64,000 bases of DNA from Hyphomicrobium_A sp963759735 (GCA_963759735.1 CAVXAF010000009.1:1-64000), one strand, 5' to 3'; numbered from the stretch's first letter, positions 17,233 to 26,137 are shown. A program made the numbers and translations. The notes: generated from the sequence alone by a model not told the origin.

Positions 17233-18897
17233 ATGGTCAAGAGACTGACCGACGAGATATCGGTCGCGCCGCAGATCAAGGCATCCGAGCTCGCTGAATT
17301 GGCAGCACAGGGTTTCCGCTCAATCGTCTGCAATCGCCCCGACGGCGAGGGTGCCGATCAGCCGGTATTCGACGAGATCGAGCGCGCCGCCGCGTCGGCC
17401 GGCTTGATGGCGCGCTATGTCCCCGTAGCGACCGGCAAGGTGACCGACGCGGACGCGGCCGCGTTCAGCGCGGCCTGGGCGGAGCTGCCGAAGCCGATTC
17501 TCGCGTACTGCCGCAGCGGCACACGCTCGACAACCTTGTGGGCGCTTGCACAGGCCGGGACGCGACCCTCGAACGAAATCGTCGAGATCGCGCGGGCTGC
17601 CGGGTTCGATGTTACCGGCGTCATGAGCAGGGTCGCCAAGGGCGGCGCCGTCGATGCGAGCAAGCCTGCGGTCAGCCACGATATCGTCATCGTCGGAGGC
17701 GGTGCAGCCGGCGCCGCCGTAGCCGCCAGCCTGCTGCGGCGCCGACCCGATCTCGACATTGCCGTGATCGACCCTGCCGACACACACTACTACCAGCCCG
17801 GCTGGACGATGGTCGGCGCAGGCATCTTCACGCCGGAGCAAACCGCCAAATCGATGGCGGCCGTGCTTCCGCGGCGCGTCTCGTGGATCAAGGCGGCCGC
17901 GGCCGGTTTTGACCCCGAGCACAACTGTGTCGTCATCGAGGGCTGCCGCACTATCGGCTACGAACACCTCGTGGTCTGTCCTGGCATCAAACTCGACTGG
18001 AGCGGCATCGAGGGACTGACCGCAACCCTCGGCCGCAATGGCGTGACGTCGAACTATCGCTACGACCTCGCCCCCTACACGTGGGAACTCGTGCGGTCTC
18101 TGCGCTCCGGGCGTGCACTGTTCACGCAACCGCCGATGCCGATAAAATGCGCGGGCGCCCCACAGAAGGCGATGTACCTCTCGGCTGACTACTGGCTACG
18201 CAACGGACGTCTGCGGGACATCGATGTTGCCTTTTACAGTGCAGGCGGCGTGCTGTTCGGAGTTGCCGACTATGTGCCGGCGCTGATGGACTACGTGCAG
18301 CGCTACAATGCAGCACTCAACTTCAACCACACGCTTATCGCCATCGATGGACCGCAGCGCAAAGCATGGTTCAAGATGGCTGGACCCGACGGCTCGGTGG
18401 AGACGGTGGAGACGTCGTTCGACATGATCCACGTCTGTCCCCCGCAGCTCTCGCCCGATTTCGTGCAGGCTAGCCCGCTTGCTGATAGCGCCGGATGGAT
18501 CGACGTCGACCACGCGACGCTGCGTCATAAGCGCTATCCGAATATCTTCGGCCTTGGCGACGCGTCGAGCACCCCGAATGCCAAAACGGCGGCGGCCGCC
18601 CGGAAGCAAGCGCCCGTCGTCGCGGAGAACATTCTGTTCGATAAGGGCCTGCGGCAGGACCAATGCACCTACGACGGTTACGGCTCGTGCCCGCTCACCG
18701 TCGAGCGCGGCAAGATCGTGCTCGCGGAGTTCACCTATGGCGGCAAGCTCGCACCGACATTCCCGTCCTTTTTGCTCGATGGAACGAAGCCGTCCCGAGC
18801 CGCATGGTTGCTCAAGGAGCGCATCCTGCCGCCGATCTACTGGAAGGCCATGCTGAAGGGCCGGGAATGGATGGCAAAGCCGAAGGTCATGGCGTGA
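17233..18897 (+). CDS. DUF442-sulfide:quinone oxidoreductase-like fusion
   Basis: Residues 1-about 135 form a DUF442 (protein tyrosine phosphatase-like) domain with signature YCRSGTRSTTLWALA. From about 150 follows a flavoprotein of the sulfide:quinone oxidoreductase family: FAD motif DIVIVGGGAAGAAVAASL, YYQPGWTMVGAG, PIKCAGAPQKAMYL with a redox Cys, GLGDASSTPNAKTAAA and the C-terminal TFPSFLLDG. It would oxidise sulfide to persulfide and pass electrons to quinone. The CRSGT loop may be a sulfur-handling Cys. RefSeq-like names for such fusions exist, so the architecture itself is not new. The stop and the exporter start share one base (TGATG). Confidence 0.85.
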   Translation: MVKRLTDEISVAPQIKASELAELAAQGFRSIVCNRPDGEGADQPVFDEIERAAASAGLMARYVPVATGKVTDADAAAFSAAWAELPKPILAYCRSGTRSTTLWALAQAGTRPSNEIVEIARAAGFDVTGVMSRVAKGGAVDASKPAVSHDIVIVGGGAAGAAVAASLLRRRPDLDIAVIDPADTHYYQPGWTMVGAGIFTPEQTAKSMAAVLPRRVSWIKAAAAGFDPEHNCVVIEGCRTIGYEHLVVCPGIKLDWSGIEGLTATLGRNGVTSNYRYDLAPYTWELVRSLRSGRALFTQPPMPIKCAGAPQKAMYLSADYWLRNGRLRDIDVAFYSAGGVLFGVADYVPALMDYVQRYNAALNFNHTLIAIDGPQRKAWFKMAGPDGSVETVETSFDMIHVCPPQLSPDFVQASPLADSAGWIDVDHATLRHKRYPNIFGLGDASSTPNAKTAAAARKQAPVVAENILFDKGLRQDQCTYDGYGSCPLTVERGKIVLAEFTYGGKLAPTFPSFLLDGTKPSRAAWLLKERILPPIYWKAMLKGREWMAKPKVMA

Positions 18898-19679
18898 TGC
18901 CGCTGCAGGATATTCTGGCTACCGGCTCGGGCGCGCTGGTCGGTTTCGTGCTCGGGCTTATCGGCGGCGGCGGATCGATTCTGGCCGTGCCTCTTCTAGT
19001 TTACGTCGTCGGCGTAAGCTCCCCTCATGTCGCGATCGGTACAAGCGCGGTCGCTGTTGCGGTCAGCGCATTATTCAACCTCGTGGGTCATGCGCGAGCC
19101 GGTCGTGTCAAGTGGCCGTGCGCGCTGGTGTTCGCGGCAGCCGGCATTGCCGGTGCACTCCTTGGCTCCACGTTCGGCAAGGAGTTCGACGGAGAGAAGC
19201 TTCTCATCCTGTTCGGCGCCTTGATGATTGTTATTGCCGGCTTCATGTTCTGGAAAGGCGGCGACGGCGGCGATGTCGGCGTCCGACTTACGCGCAAGAC
19301 AGCGCCGCGGCTCATGCCGCTGTTGCTCGCCTACGGTACTGGGGTTGGTGCGCTCTCGGGTTTCTTTGGCATCGGCGGCGGCTTTCTCGTCGTGCCGGGC
19401 ATCATGGCCGCTACCGACATGCCGCTTATCTTCGCCGTCGGTTCCTCGCTCGTCTCCGTCTTTGCCTTCGGCCTTGCAACGGCCGGCAACTACGCCCTTT
19501 CGGGTTTCATAGACTGGACGCTCGTGGCCTTCTTCATCGGCGGAGGGGTGCTGGGAGGCGGGGCGGGCAGGATCCTCTCGGAGCGATTTGCTGGCGAGAA
19601 GCAAATTCTAGGCCGCGTTTTTGCCGCTATCGTTGCTGTCGTTGGCTTTTACATCGTGTGGCGCGGTGTCACCGCTTGA
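18897..19679 (+). CDS. TauE/SafE family anion (sulfite) exporter
   Basis: A 260-residue membrane protein with about eight helices and the two family repeats: GFVLGLIGGGGSILAVPLL near the N-terminus and SGFFGIGGGFLVVPGIM in the middle. TauE/SafE proteins export sulfite or related sulfur anions. As the last gene of the sulfide module it would remove sulfite made by the persulfide dioxygenase. The start overlaps the stop of the SQR fusion by one base, so it is translationally coupled. Confidence 0.85.
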   Translation: MPLQDILATGSGALVGFVLGLIGGGGSILAVPLLVYVVGVSSPHVAIGTSAVAVAVSALFNLVGHARAGRVKWPCALVFAAAGIAGALLGSTFGKEFDGEKLLILFGALMIVIAGFMFWKGGDGGDVGVRLTRKTAPRLMPLLLAYGTGVGALSGFFGIGGGFLVVPGIMAATDMPLIFAVGSSLVSVFAFGLATAGNYALSGFIDWTLVAFFIGGGVLGGGAGRILSERFAGEKQILGRVFAAIVAVVGFYIVWRGVTA

Positions 19680-20172
19680 GTATGCACCTTGTGGCGGAAG
19701 AGGTGACGCATCGTCGGCTTCTGGCAGTTGGGCGGACATTGCATATTGGCGAAGTATTTGCGCCCCAGCCACTAGCCCGAGTGCGCAAACTCTGCAAAGC
19801 GACGATGGCCGGCGGCCAAGAATGGTTGACGTCCGAGTCGGGTCATGAGCACGCGTCGAGCCATCGGCAACTTCGACCGCTCCTCCCCGAACAACGGACG
19901 TGACAGCCGACGGCGATAGCCCCGCCAAGCTAACCGCGACCGACTTCCGCTTCTGGGACGAACCTGTCGTCGTCAGCTCAAATTAAGAAGTAAGCGGTAG
20001 CGGCCCGCTTTTAAACGCGTCGACGATTTCGTTATGGGCTTGGCAAACCGTGGGGGACGGCAGCGAGCCGCGATCCGAACAAATCGGAACAGCGGACGTT
20101 TGTCCTTGTCAGCTGACATCGGATGTTGGCGAGACAAGGTGATTGTCGCTGACGAAACACAGGAATGTTCGC
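19680..20172. other. intergenic region without a supported gene
   Basis: No reading frame here has convincing codon bias or a recognisable family. The only feature I can point to is the palindrome at 20107-20118. The rest may hold the terminator of the sulfur operon and the promoter of the cupin gene, but I see no clear motif. Confidence 0.5.
20107..20118. promoter_or_regulatory. perfect palindrome TGTCAGCTGACA
   Basis: A 12-base perfect palindrome lies about 55 bases upstream of the cupin gene start. It is placed where a repressor or activator would bind. No regulator gene adjoins it. Confidence 0.35.
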
Positions 20173-20502
20173 ATGCGAGTTCGCAAATTTGCAAAGGCCG
20201 ATGCTTCATTCGAACGCTCGCCGTTCGCCGCAAACGTGGTCGATCAGCGACACGGAGGGCCTATCACCATCGGCTTCGGACGCTATGGGCCCAACCAAGT
20301 TCTCGATGAGGTGCTGGCTGTCGATGACGTGATGGTGGTCCTCGAAGGCCGGCTTTCGGTTTCGACAAATTCTGGGGAGATCACTGCTGAGCCTGGTGAA
20401 ATCGTCTACATGCCGAAGGGTGAGAAGGTCACTATCCGCTCTCACGAACAGGGTGCCGTCACTGCGTATGTGACGTATCCCCACTGGCAGGAGGCGCTCT
20501 AA
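20173..20502 (+). CDS. small cupin-domain protein (EutQ-like)
   Basis: A 109-residue single-domain cupin: LDEVLAVDDVMVVLEGRLSV forms the first motif and AEPGEIVYMPKGEKVTIRSH the second. Typical metal-ligand His residues are replaced in the first motif, so metal binding is doubtful. Similar stand-alone cupins resemble the C-terminal half of EutQ. The ATG at 20173 is chosen because the protein from there (MRVRKFAKADASFERSPFAA) matches the family start. It stands alone between intergenic regions. Confidence 0.7.
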   Translation: MRVRKFAKADASFERSPFAANVVDQRHGGPITIGFGRYGPNQVLDEVLAVDDVMVVLEGRLSVSTNSGEITAEPGEIVYMPKGEKVTIRSHEQGAVTAYVTYPHWQEAL

Positions 20503-20847
20503 CGACATCTACGCCTTCGAAAGCGGACGTCGTTGACGGGCGCGTATTGGCGGCGATGCTAGGTCGTCAAGGTCGGCTGTAAGGACTGCCTGGTCGAACG
20601 GTAGGAACCTACCCGCCATCCGTCGAGTAGCACATAACGCGGGAACCTCGAGCGTCGAAGCCAGAGCTAGCTCCTGACCCTGAGCGGTCCAGCGCAGGTG
20701 CGCCGCCACCGGGCTCTGGCGACCATCGGCAGATCGAAATCCGACGTGCTTGAAAACAGTGTGTGGTGACAGCTTCCAACGACCAGTCATGTTAAGCGCC
20801 GGCCCTCGCGCTTACGTGGCCATGTCCCGTCTTGCAGGCGCACCTGC
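20503..20847. other. intergenic region, no supported gene
   Basis: The longest open frame (reverse, 20509-20790) has no start context, no recognisable motif and a composition like a shadow frame. I see no RNA or repeat. Confidence 0.45.
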
Positions 20848-21948
20848 TCAGCGAATAGGCATCTGGAATTTTCGCGGTGCACCGTTCTTAAGGCCGTCGA
20901 ATAAGACCAGCACGTCCAGCTCTGCTGCCGTCGTGTTGAGCGCTAGCACAGCCTCGGCTTTGCCAACCGTCTGGTCCACCGAGATTTCCGGAAGCTCCGC
21001 AAGGGTCTCGACCTTGATGGGCGCGTCAAAATCAGCGGTCGACGGAAGCTGAATTCTCGCAAGGGTATAGGGGAGAGACTGTTCCTGCGCGGGCCCAAGC
21101 AACAGAAGCAGGCTACCGTCGGCAAGCGTTGTCAGATCCCGGATGCCCGTTCCCTCCGGCACGGCAATCGGAATGGTCGTGGAGGACGACGCGATGGGTC
21201 CGGTTCCCGTCGCGAACAGCGGGCCGATATCCGTCCGCACGAGGAAGGCCTTGCCGTCTATGGACGGCCCACGCAATCCGATGATGAGTTGGTCACCTTG
21301 GACGGCGAGCCCCTCGATGTTGAGGCCGTTCTCGCTATTGAGATCCTTGGCAAAGTAAGCGCTGACCGTGCTGGCGTTGCGCAACACGTCCACCAGACGA
21401 AACGTCGTTTCGACACTCCCTGGCTGAGCGGTGCTCAATCTTGCCAGCATGAACGACGAAGCGCGGAATTCGCCTTTCTTTCGCGAGCAGCCATGCGACC
21501 CAACGACATAATAAAAAGGCGCCGCGAACGCGACCGCCTCGCCGTCGAGTTCTCCGAACTCTCCATCACCGGATGGGCAGTCCACGTCCGGAGTTGTGCC
21601 GAAAGTGACGTCACCGTCGCTTTCGCCAATTAGCTGAATCTGGTCACCAGCAACGAAGGTCCCTTGGTCGAGAGTGGCCCATTGGGCGCTGTCGCCTTCG
21701 TCATCGATAACGAGACAATGGCGCACACTTTCACCGGGCGCGCAGGCGATGCCGCTGAGGTCCCGAGCGGCCTTCCCGTCCTTACCGATGAACTTACGCG
21801 GAACTTCGTACTCGACGCCTTCCACCGGGTCGGCGGATTTGGAACACGCACCGATGACGAGCACGACGAATAGCGCCGAAACCGCAATCTTCACCTTTGC
21901 TGCCCGGGCCGTAGAGCTGTCGAAGATGGTAGCCCCCTGATAGTGCAA
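20848..21948 (-). CDS. DUF3616 family lipoprotein
   Basis: A 366-residue protein with a hydrophobic N-terminal signal ending in VIGAC, a plausible lipobox, so it is probably anchored in a membrane facing the periplasm. The body matches DUF3616: DLSGIACAPG, FELDG-like GEFGELDGEAVAFAAP, YVVGSHGCSRKKGEFR, NIEGLAVQGDQLIIGLRGP, and a beta-propeller-like series of LADGSLLLLLGPA. The function of the family is unknown. It may be co-transcribed with the ParB-like gene 121 bases upstream. Confidence 0.75.
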   Translation of the reverse strand: MHYQGATIFDSSTARAAKVKIAVSALFVVLVIGACSKSADPVEGVEYEVPRKFIGKDGKAARDLSGIACAPGESVRHCLVIDDEGDSAQWATLDQGTFVAGDQIQLIGESDGDVTFGTTPDVDCPSGDGEFGELDGEAVAFAAPFYYVVGSHGCSRKKGEFRASSFMLARLSTAQPGSVETTFRLVDVLRNASTVSAYFAKDLNSENGLNIEGLAVQGDQLIIGLRGPSIDGKAFLVRTDIGPLFATGTGPIASSSTTIPIAVPEGTGIRDLTTLADGSLLLLLGPAQEQSLPYTLARIQLPSTADFDAPIKVETLAELPEISVDQTVGKAEAVLALNTTAAELDVLVLFDGLKNGAPRKFQMPIR

Positions 21949-22069
21949 ACGTCATGGCTGCGGTCGGGTAATATCTAGCATGAAACGGCTGGCGCCGCGC
22001 CGGAATGACCGCGTCGAGCTGCACGGCTTAGACGTTCCCACGCCTAGGGGCTGCGAACGGGGCCCTCCG

Positions 22070-22765
22070 TCAGCAGTGATACATGCTGCCTGGAAGATGC
22101 TTCGCACGATACGAACGGGCGAGGCGCATGGCATGGTCGTGTGCCAGTCCGAAGTCCCGCGTTAGCGCCGAACTCGCCACATGCTTACGGAAGAAGTTGG
22201 CCCACGCGAACTCGCTGAAGGGAACGTCGCTCTTCTTGAAACCTCCGGCCTTGCGCACCGACCATGCGAGGTCGCGATAGCGGTCCGGCCGCAGCTGGTC
22301 GAGCGATATGGGTAGCCGCGTAGGGCAGATGCTTTGTCCGCGGGCGTCGTAGGCGTGAAGCCAGCCAAGCGCCGCCATCGCTCGGAAGAAGGCGGTCTTT
22401 GGCCTGTCCGACAAGTCTCCGACGACCCGAACGAAGACCTCATCGACGTTGCTTTGCCAGAGCGCCAGGCTCAGGTGGTGATGGTCGATGATGTAGTAGG
22501 CTTCGCCGGGCCCCAGCACGGCGGGCACCAGACGTTTTTCCAGGTGCCGGCGGAGCTTGCGCGGACTGTCGGCATTGCGCTGAATTTTGTGGCGCTTCGC
22601 CTCGACCGCCGCCATCCCGACGGCCATCTGCGTGGGACGCAGCTCGGCAAGCGGCACGGGAAAACGCCGGCCAAATTCCGCGCTCGCGCAACGAAACACG
22701 CCACGTGGTCTGTTCAGGCTCGACAGCATCCAACCCCTGAACGCTCGCTTGATCTCGAGCTTCAT
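22070..22765 (-). CDS. ParB-like nuclease-domain protein (ParBc_2 type)
   Basis: About 231 residues. The core reads VPLAELRPTQMAVGMAAVEA, followed by YYIIDHHHLSLALW and VFVRVVGDLSD, which match the putative ParB-like nuclease family of uncharacterised proteins rather than the plasmid or chromosome ParB. The C-terminal half has SEFAWANFFRKHV and DHAMRLARSYRAKHLPG. The ATG at 22765 is preferred over an upstream start at 22945 because the extra N-terminus would overlap the PPK2 gene and has no family similarity. It is the third gene of the Pho-box operon, 73 bases after ppk2. Confidence 0.65.
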   Translation of the reverse strand: MKLEIKRAFRGWMLSSLNRPRGVFRCASAEFGRRFPVPLAELRPTQMAVGMAAVEAKRHKIQRNADSPRKLRRHLEKRLVPAVLGPGEAYYIIDHHHLSLALWQSNVDEVFVRVVGDLSDRPKTAFFRAMAALGWLHAYDARGQSICPTRLPISLDQLRPDRYRDLAWSVRKAGGFKKSDVPFSEFAWANFFRKHVASSALTRDFGLAHDHAMRLARSYRAKHLPGSMYHC

Positions 22766-22838
22766 AGTTCCGTCATGGTGGTTAATTTCGCGTTGCCGCC
22801 CTGGCGCGGGAGGCAACGCACACAGCGCCTCGCCGCCG

Positions 22839-23753
22839 TCAGTACACCTCCGGCACGTACATCTCGCGCGGGACCGGATGGCGCTGATAATCGGGATGGT
22901 GCGTGCGTGCCGGGAGGACGATCTGCGAGCGCGGAAGTTCTTCATAGGGGATCTGGTGCAGCAGATGATTGATGCAGTTCAGCCGCGCCTTCTTCTTGTC
23001 GACCGCCTCCACCACCCACCAGGGCGCCTCCGGAATGTTCGTTCCCTGAAGCATGGCTTCCTTAGCCCGGGTGTAGTCCTCCCAACGCACCCGGGACTCC
23101 AGATCCATCGGGCTCAGCTTCCACTGCTTCAACGGGTCGTTGATGCGCATCTGGAAGCGGAAGTGCTGCTCCTCGTCGGTAATCGAGAACCAATACTTGA
23201 TTAGCACGATGCCGGACCGCACCAGCATGCGCTCGAACTCCGGCACGGTGCGAAGAAAGTCGTCGCACTCTTCCTTGCTGCAGAAGTCCATGACGCGTTC
23301 GACGCCGGCGCGGTTGTACCAGGAGCGATCGAAGAGAACGATTTCGCCGCCCGCCGGAAGATGGCTGACATAGCGCTGGAAATACCATTGGGTGCGTTCC
23401 CGTTCGCTCGGAGCCGGCAATGCCGCGACCCGGCAGACACGCGGGTTGAGGCGCTGCGTGATGCGCTTGATGACGCCACCCTTGCCGGCTGCGTCGCGGC
23501 CTTCGAAGATGACGACTACCTTCAGCTTCTGCGCGACCACCCAATCCTGCAGCTTGACCAGCTCGCCCTGCAGGCGAAAGAGCTCCTTGAAATAGAAGTT
23601 CCGATCCATGCCGTCGGCCCCGGGTCCGCTCGGCATGTCGTCGATCAGCTTGGCAAGGCGCTCGTCGTCGAGCTCCATCTCCAATTCCTCATCGAAGCTG
23701 TCGACGAACTCGGCGCGAATGCGCGCGTGAAGATCCTTCGGGTCGGTACTCAC
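22839..23753 (-). CDS. ppk2: polyphosphate kinase 2 (PPK2)
   Basis: A 304-residue PPK2 that transfers phosphate between polyphosphate and nucleotides. Walker A is GRDAAGKGG (residues about 85-93), Walker B is LFDRSWYNRAG (about 140-150), and the lid Arg/Lys residues lie in RTVPEFERMLVRSG and IKYWFSITDEEQ. Length and motifs fit a class I single-domain enzyme. A long acidic N-terminal stretch (DSFDEELEMELDDERL) is present. It lies between the CorA-like gene (57 bases upstream) and the ParB-like gene, probably in one operon under the Pho box at 25515. Confidence 0.9.
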   Translation of the reverse strand: MSTDPKDLHARIRAEFVDSFDEELEMELDDERLAKLIDDMPSGPGADGMDRNFYFKELFRLQGELVKLQDWVVAQKLKVVVIFEGRDAAGKGGVIKRITQRLNPRVCRVAALPAPSERERTQWYFQRYVSHLPAGGEIVLFDRSWYNRAGVERVMDFCSKEECDDFLRTVPEFERMLVRSGIVLIKYWFSITDEEQHFRFQMRINDPLKQWKLSPMDLESRVRWEDYTRAKEAMLQGTNIPEAPWWVVEAVDKKKARLNCINHLLHQIPYEELPRSQIVLPARTHHPDYQRHPVPREMYVPEVY

Positions 23754-23810
23754 TCTTTCATTCTCCCAGATCGAGGTTCGTGTTGTATCTGGCGGAGGGC
23801 ACGGCGAGAC

Positions 23811-25451
23811 CTAGTGTCGTTCCCCCGAGATTCGGTCGAGAAGCGCCGTCAGAGGCCGCGAGAACGCAACGACCGCCAACGTCATCAAGACCACCGCACC
23901 GGCAACGACGCCAAAGTAGCCCAGCTTCTCGAGCAGGGGCGCGTCCGCTTCCGCAATCAAGTTCATACCGAGGAAGCCGGTGGCGATGGTGCCGATCAGG
24001 CCCGCAATCGTCACCGCCGTAAGTCTATGAATGGTGCCGCTCTGACGACGCAGAACGTCGCTGTCGAGATATTGCACCATGTCGAAAATCTCGTTGCGGA
24101 GTTCCTTATAGAGATTGTCGTTGCCCAGGTGCATGCGCTGCATGCGGAACAGGTCGCGCGTCTGCGCCTGGTCGGAGACTTCCGTGAACCAGTACCGCTG
24201 CGTGAACAGCATGAACGCTTCCTGCAGGTGATAGGTGTCGCGCCTGAACGAGGCGGCCGACTGCGCGCTGCGGACCTCCAGCTGCTTCGTTGCGGCGACC
24301 AGTCGGTCGGACAGCATCAACAAAGCCGCCTTGTGGAAGTGGCTGATGAGGAACAGCAGGAAGTATTGGTGCCGGAACTGTCCAAGCAGCCCGCGTTCGT
24401 TGTCCTCAAGCCTGGGAGAGGCGCCGTCGGCGACGACCGTGAACGCATGCCCTGACAACAGGAAGCGTGTGTTGGCGCCCGTCGATTCCGACCCTTCGTG
24501 ATAGAAGCGGTCGTAGCAGTTGCGCCCCTCGAAATCGTGCAGGAACCGCTCCGCGTAGGGGGCATCGCCGTTGGCGCTCGCACCCGTCGCAAAGGCGAGA
24601 CGCATATAGTCGGTGCGCTTGATATCCAGCATCCGGTCGAGCGTCAGGTAGGTCATCACGGGCATGCGGTAGTATTCGATCTGCCGGAAACTCAACGGGC
24701 TCTTGTTGCCGGCGTTCTCTGCCACCAACGGCTTCAAGAGAAACTCCCAGTGCGCGGCAAAGCACGGCGTCCGCTGGTGCCCGACGAACGACAGGTAGCG
24801 CTCGCGGTTGTCGTAATCGGATGAAGCGAGCACGCGGCCGTGCTCATCCAGCCAATCGACACGGAACGGGCAATGCAGCGCCTCGCCGGTCTCCGTCCAG
24901 CCGGGCGGGTAGGCGCGCCCGAAACGGTACATGATCTCATTTGCGACGCTGAGCGGCAGATCGGTTGCACAGAACTCAAAGGCGAGGATGACGGCGTCCA
25001 CATCGTGGAAAAAATGCAGGTCTGCGTGCGCGACATGGCAGGTCACCGGCGCGTCGCCCTCGGCCAGCACGATGCGCACTGCTGCGATGTCCGTGCGCCG
25101 ATAGACGCGTTGGGGTGCATCGCCTTTGCCAAGGTCGCGGACTGGCCCTGGTGCATCGCCATACAAAAAGCGCTGCACATGAGGCAGGAAGCTCACGAAC
25201 TCCCGATAGTGCCGCTCCTGAAACGCGTCGCCCTTGATGCCGAACTCGTCATCGACGAGCGCCCAGCTGGAAGCGCCAAGCCGCTCAAACAGGGTGTCGG
25301 CGCTCTCGCCCCGGCTGCCGGGCGCAGGGGCGATCAGTTGGATCGGCCACAGAACGATCTGGCGGAAGTGCCGGACGACCTGCGATTGCGGGAGATTGCC
25401 ATCACGGCCCACGCCAGCCAGCGAGGCCGGCGCGTACTGATCGTTGGCCAT
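23811..25451 (-). CDS. CorA-like membrane protein with GMNL motif
   Basis: A 546-residue protein with a large soluble N-terminal domain, a long helical stretch (QLEVRSAQSAASFRRDTYHL onward), and two C-terminal membrane helices (AVTIAGLIGTIATGFLGMNL and FGVVAGAVVLMTLAVVAF). The end of the first helix reads GFLGMNL, matching the GMN signature of CorA Mg/Co channels, and the loop EADAPLLEKLGYF sits where CorA has its acidic loop. The N-terminal part is larger than in CorA and I do not recognise it. It is the first gene behind the Pho box and is followed by ppk2, so a role in moving counter-ions for polyphosphate is an attractive guess. Confidence 0.6.
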   Translation of the reverse strand: MANDQYAPASLAGVGRDGNLPQSQVVRHFRQIVLWPIQLIAPAPGSRGESADTLFERLGASSWALVDDEFGIKGDAFQERHYREFVSFLPHVQRFLYGDAPGPVRDLGKGDAPQRVYRRTDIAAVRIVLAEGDAPVTCHVAHADLHFFHDVDAVILAFEFCATDLPLSVANEIMYRFGRAYPPGWTETGEALHCPFRVDWLDEHGRVLASSDYDNRERYLSFVGHQRTPCFAAHWEFLLKPLVAENAGNKSPLSFRQIEYYRMPVMTYLTLDRMLDIKRTDYMRLAFATGASANGDAPYAERFLHDFEGRNCYDRFYHEGSESTGANTRFLLSGHAFTVVADGASPRLEDNERGLLGQFRHQYFLLFLISHFHKAALLMLSDRLVAATKQLEVRSAQSAASFRRDTYHLQEAFMLFTQRYWFTEVSDQAQTRDLFRMQRMHLGNDNLYKELRNEIFDMVQYLDSDVLRRQSGTIHRLTAVTIAGLIGTIATGFLGMNLIAEADAPLLEKLGYFGVVAGAVVLMTLAVVAFSRPLTALLDRISGERH

Positions 25452-25514
25452 GTTTCCCCTTCCGCGACGAAGCCGCGGCCCAATCAGCTCGAGAGCTGAG
25501 CTTATGGCGCGCAG

Positions 25515-25532
25515 ATGACAGTTTTCTGACAG
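25515..25532 (-). promoter_or_regulatory. Pho box (PhoB binding site)
   Basis: On the reverse strand the site reads CTGTCAG-AAAA-CTGTCAT: two 7-base direct repeats 11 bases apart with an A-rich spacer. This differs from the classical Pho box by one base. It lies 64 bases upstream of the CorA-like gene and points towards the CorA-like/ppk2/ParB-like operon. Confidence 0.7.
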
Positions 25533-25710
25533 CCGCGAAGACGTTCGGCCCTCGATGCATCAAGGCGCGGGTGGCGGCGTTGTCGCGGTCGCGCGCGCCA
25601 CGGCGGCGGAGTGTGGCGGGTCCATGAAAACCCATCGAAGCTCGGGCATGGTGTCACAAAGGCATGTCATCGTCCGATGAACCTTGGGCACCGGACATTG
25701 CCGAGGATGC

Positions 25711-25980
25711 GTGGACGAAACCGCAACTGCGATAATCACATTTGGCGGCTCGGCCGTAGCAGGCCTGCTCGGCCTGCCGTGGGAACCCGTGGCTGCCGCC
25801 AGTGGGATTCTTTTGGTTCTGACATCCGTCGGAACCGAGCCGGAGCCGGCTGCTGACCAGACTGCCGGGCACCAAGTGCTCATTACCTACGTCAGCGCCT
25901 ACATCGGCAAAGCATTCGTCGGGGCCGGGCAGGCGTGTCTGGCCTGGGGTCTTGCGGTTTGTGTGACGCTACTTTTTTAG
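25711..25980 (+). CDS. small two-helix membrane protein, unknown
   Basis: A GTG start at 25711 follows GAGGA closely. The protein of 89 residues has two hydrophobic segments (AIITFGGSAVAGLLGLPW and the C-terminal QACLAWGLAVCVTLLF) with a polar middle. I do not recognise a family. A reverse-strand frame of similar length covers the same bases, but it is Pro/Ala-rich and lacks a start signal. Moderate to low confidence. Confidence 0.4.
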   Translation: MDETATAIITFGGSAVAGLLGLPWEPVAAASGILLVLTSVGTEPEPAADQTAGHQVLITYVSAYIGKAFVGAGQACLAWGLAVCVTLLF

Positions 25981-26031
25981 TGCCCCTGCGAGACGCGCCA
26001 CGCGGCTCGTCCGCTGCGCGCAGCAAGCGCG

Positions 26032-26048
26032 AAGGTACGCAGTACCTT
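26032..26048. repeat. inverted repeat AAGGTAC-GCA-GTACCTT
   Basis: Perfect 7-base arms around 3 bases, about 90 bases upstream of the small gene at 26138. It could be an operator or a short hairpin. Confidence 0.4.
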
Positions 26049-26137
26049 TGACGCACCTGACGGAGTATTGTTGGGAGCGTAGGCTTGGGGTTGCATCGCC
26101 TCGGACGCGTTAGGTTCGACTTGAACGAAGGTGTGCC

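Noticed and set aside
20509..20790. 93-codon reverse frame
   Set aside because: No motif, signal or start context; a shadow-like composition in a gap.
22070..22765. Chromosome-partitioning ParB
   Set aside because: There is no parA, no parS-like site, and the sequence fits an uncharacterised ParB-like nuclease family instead.
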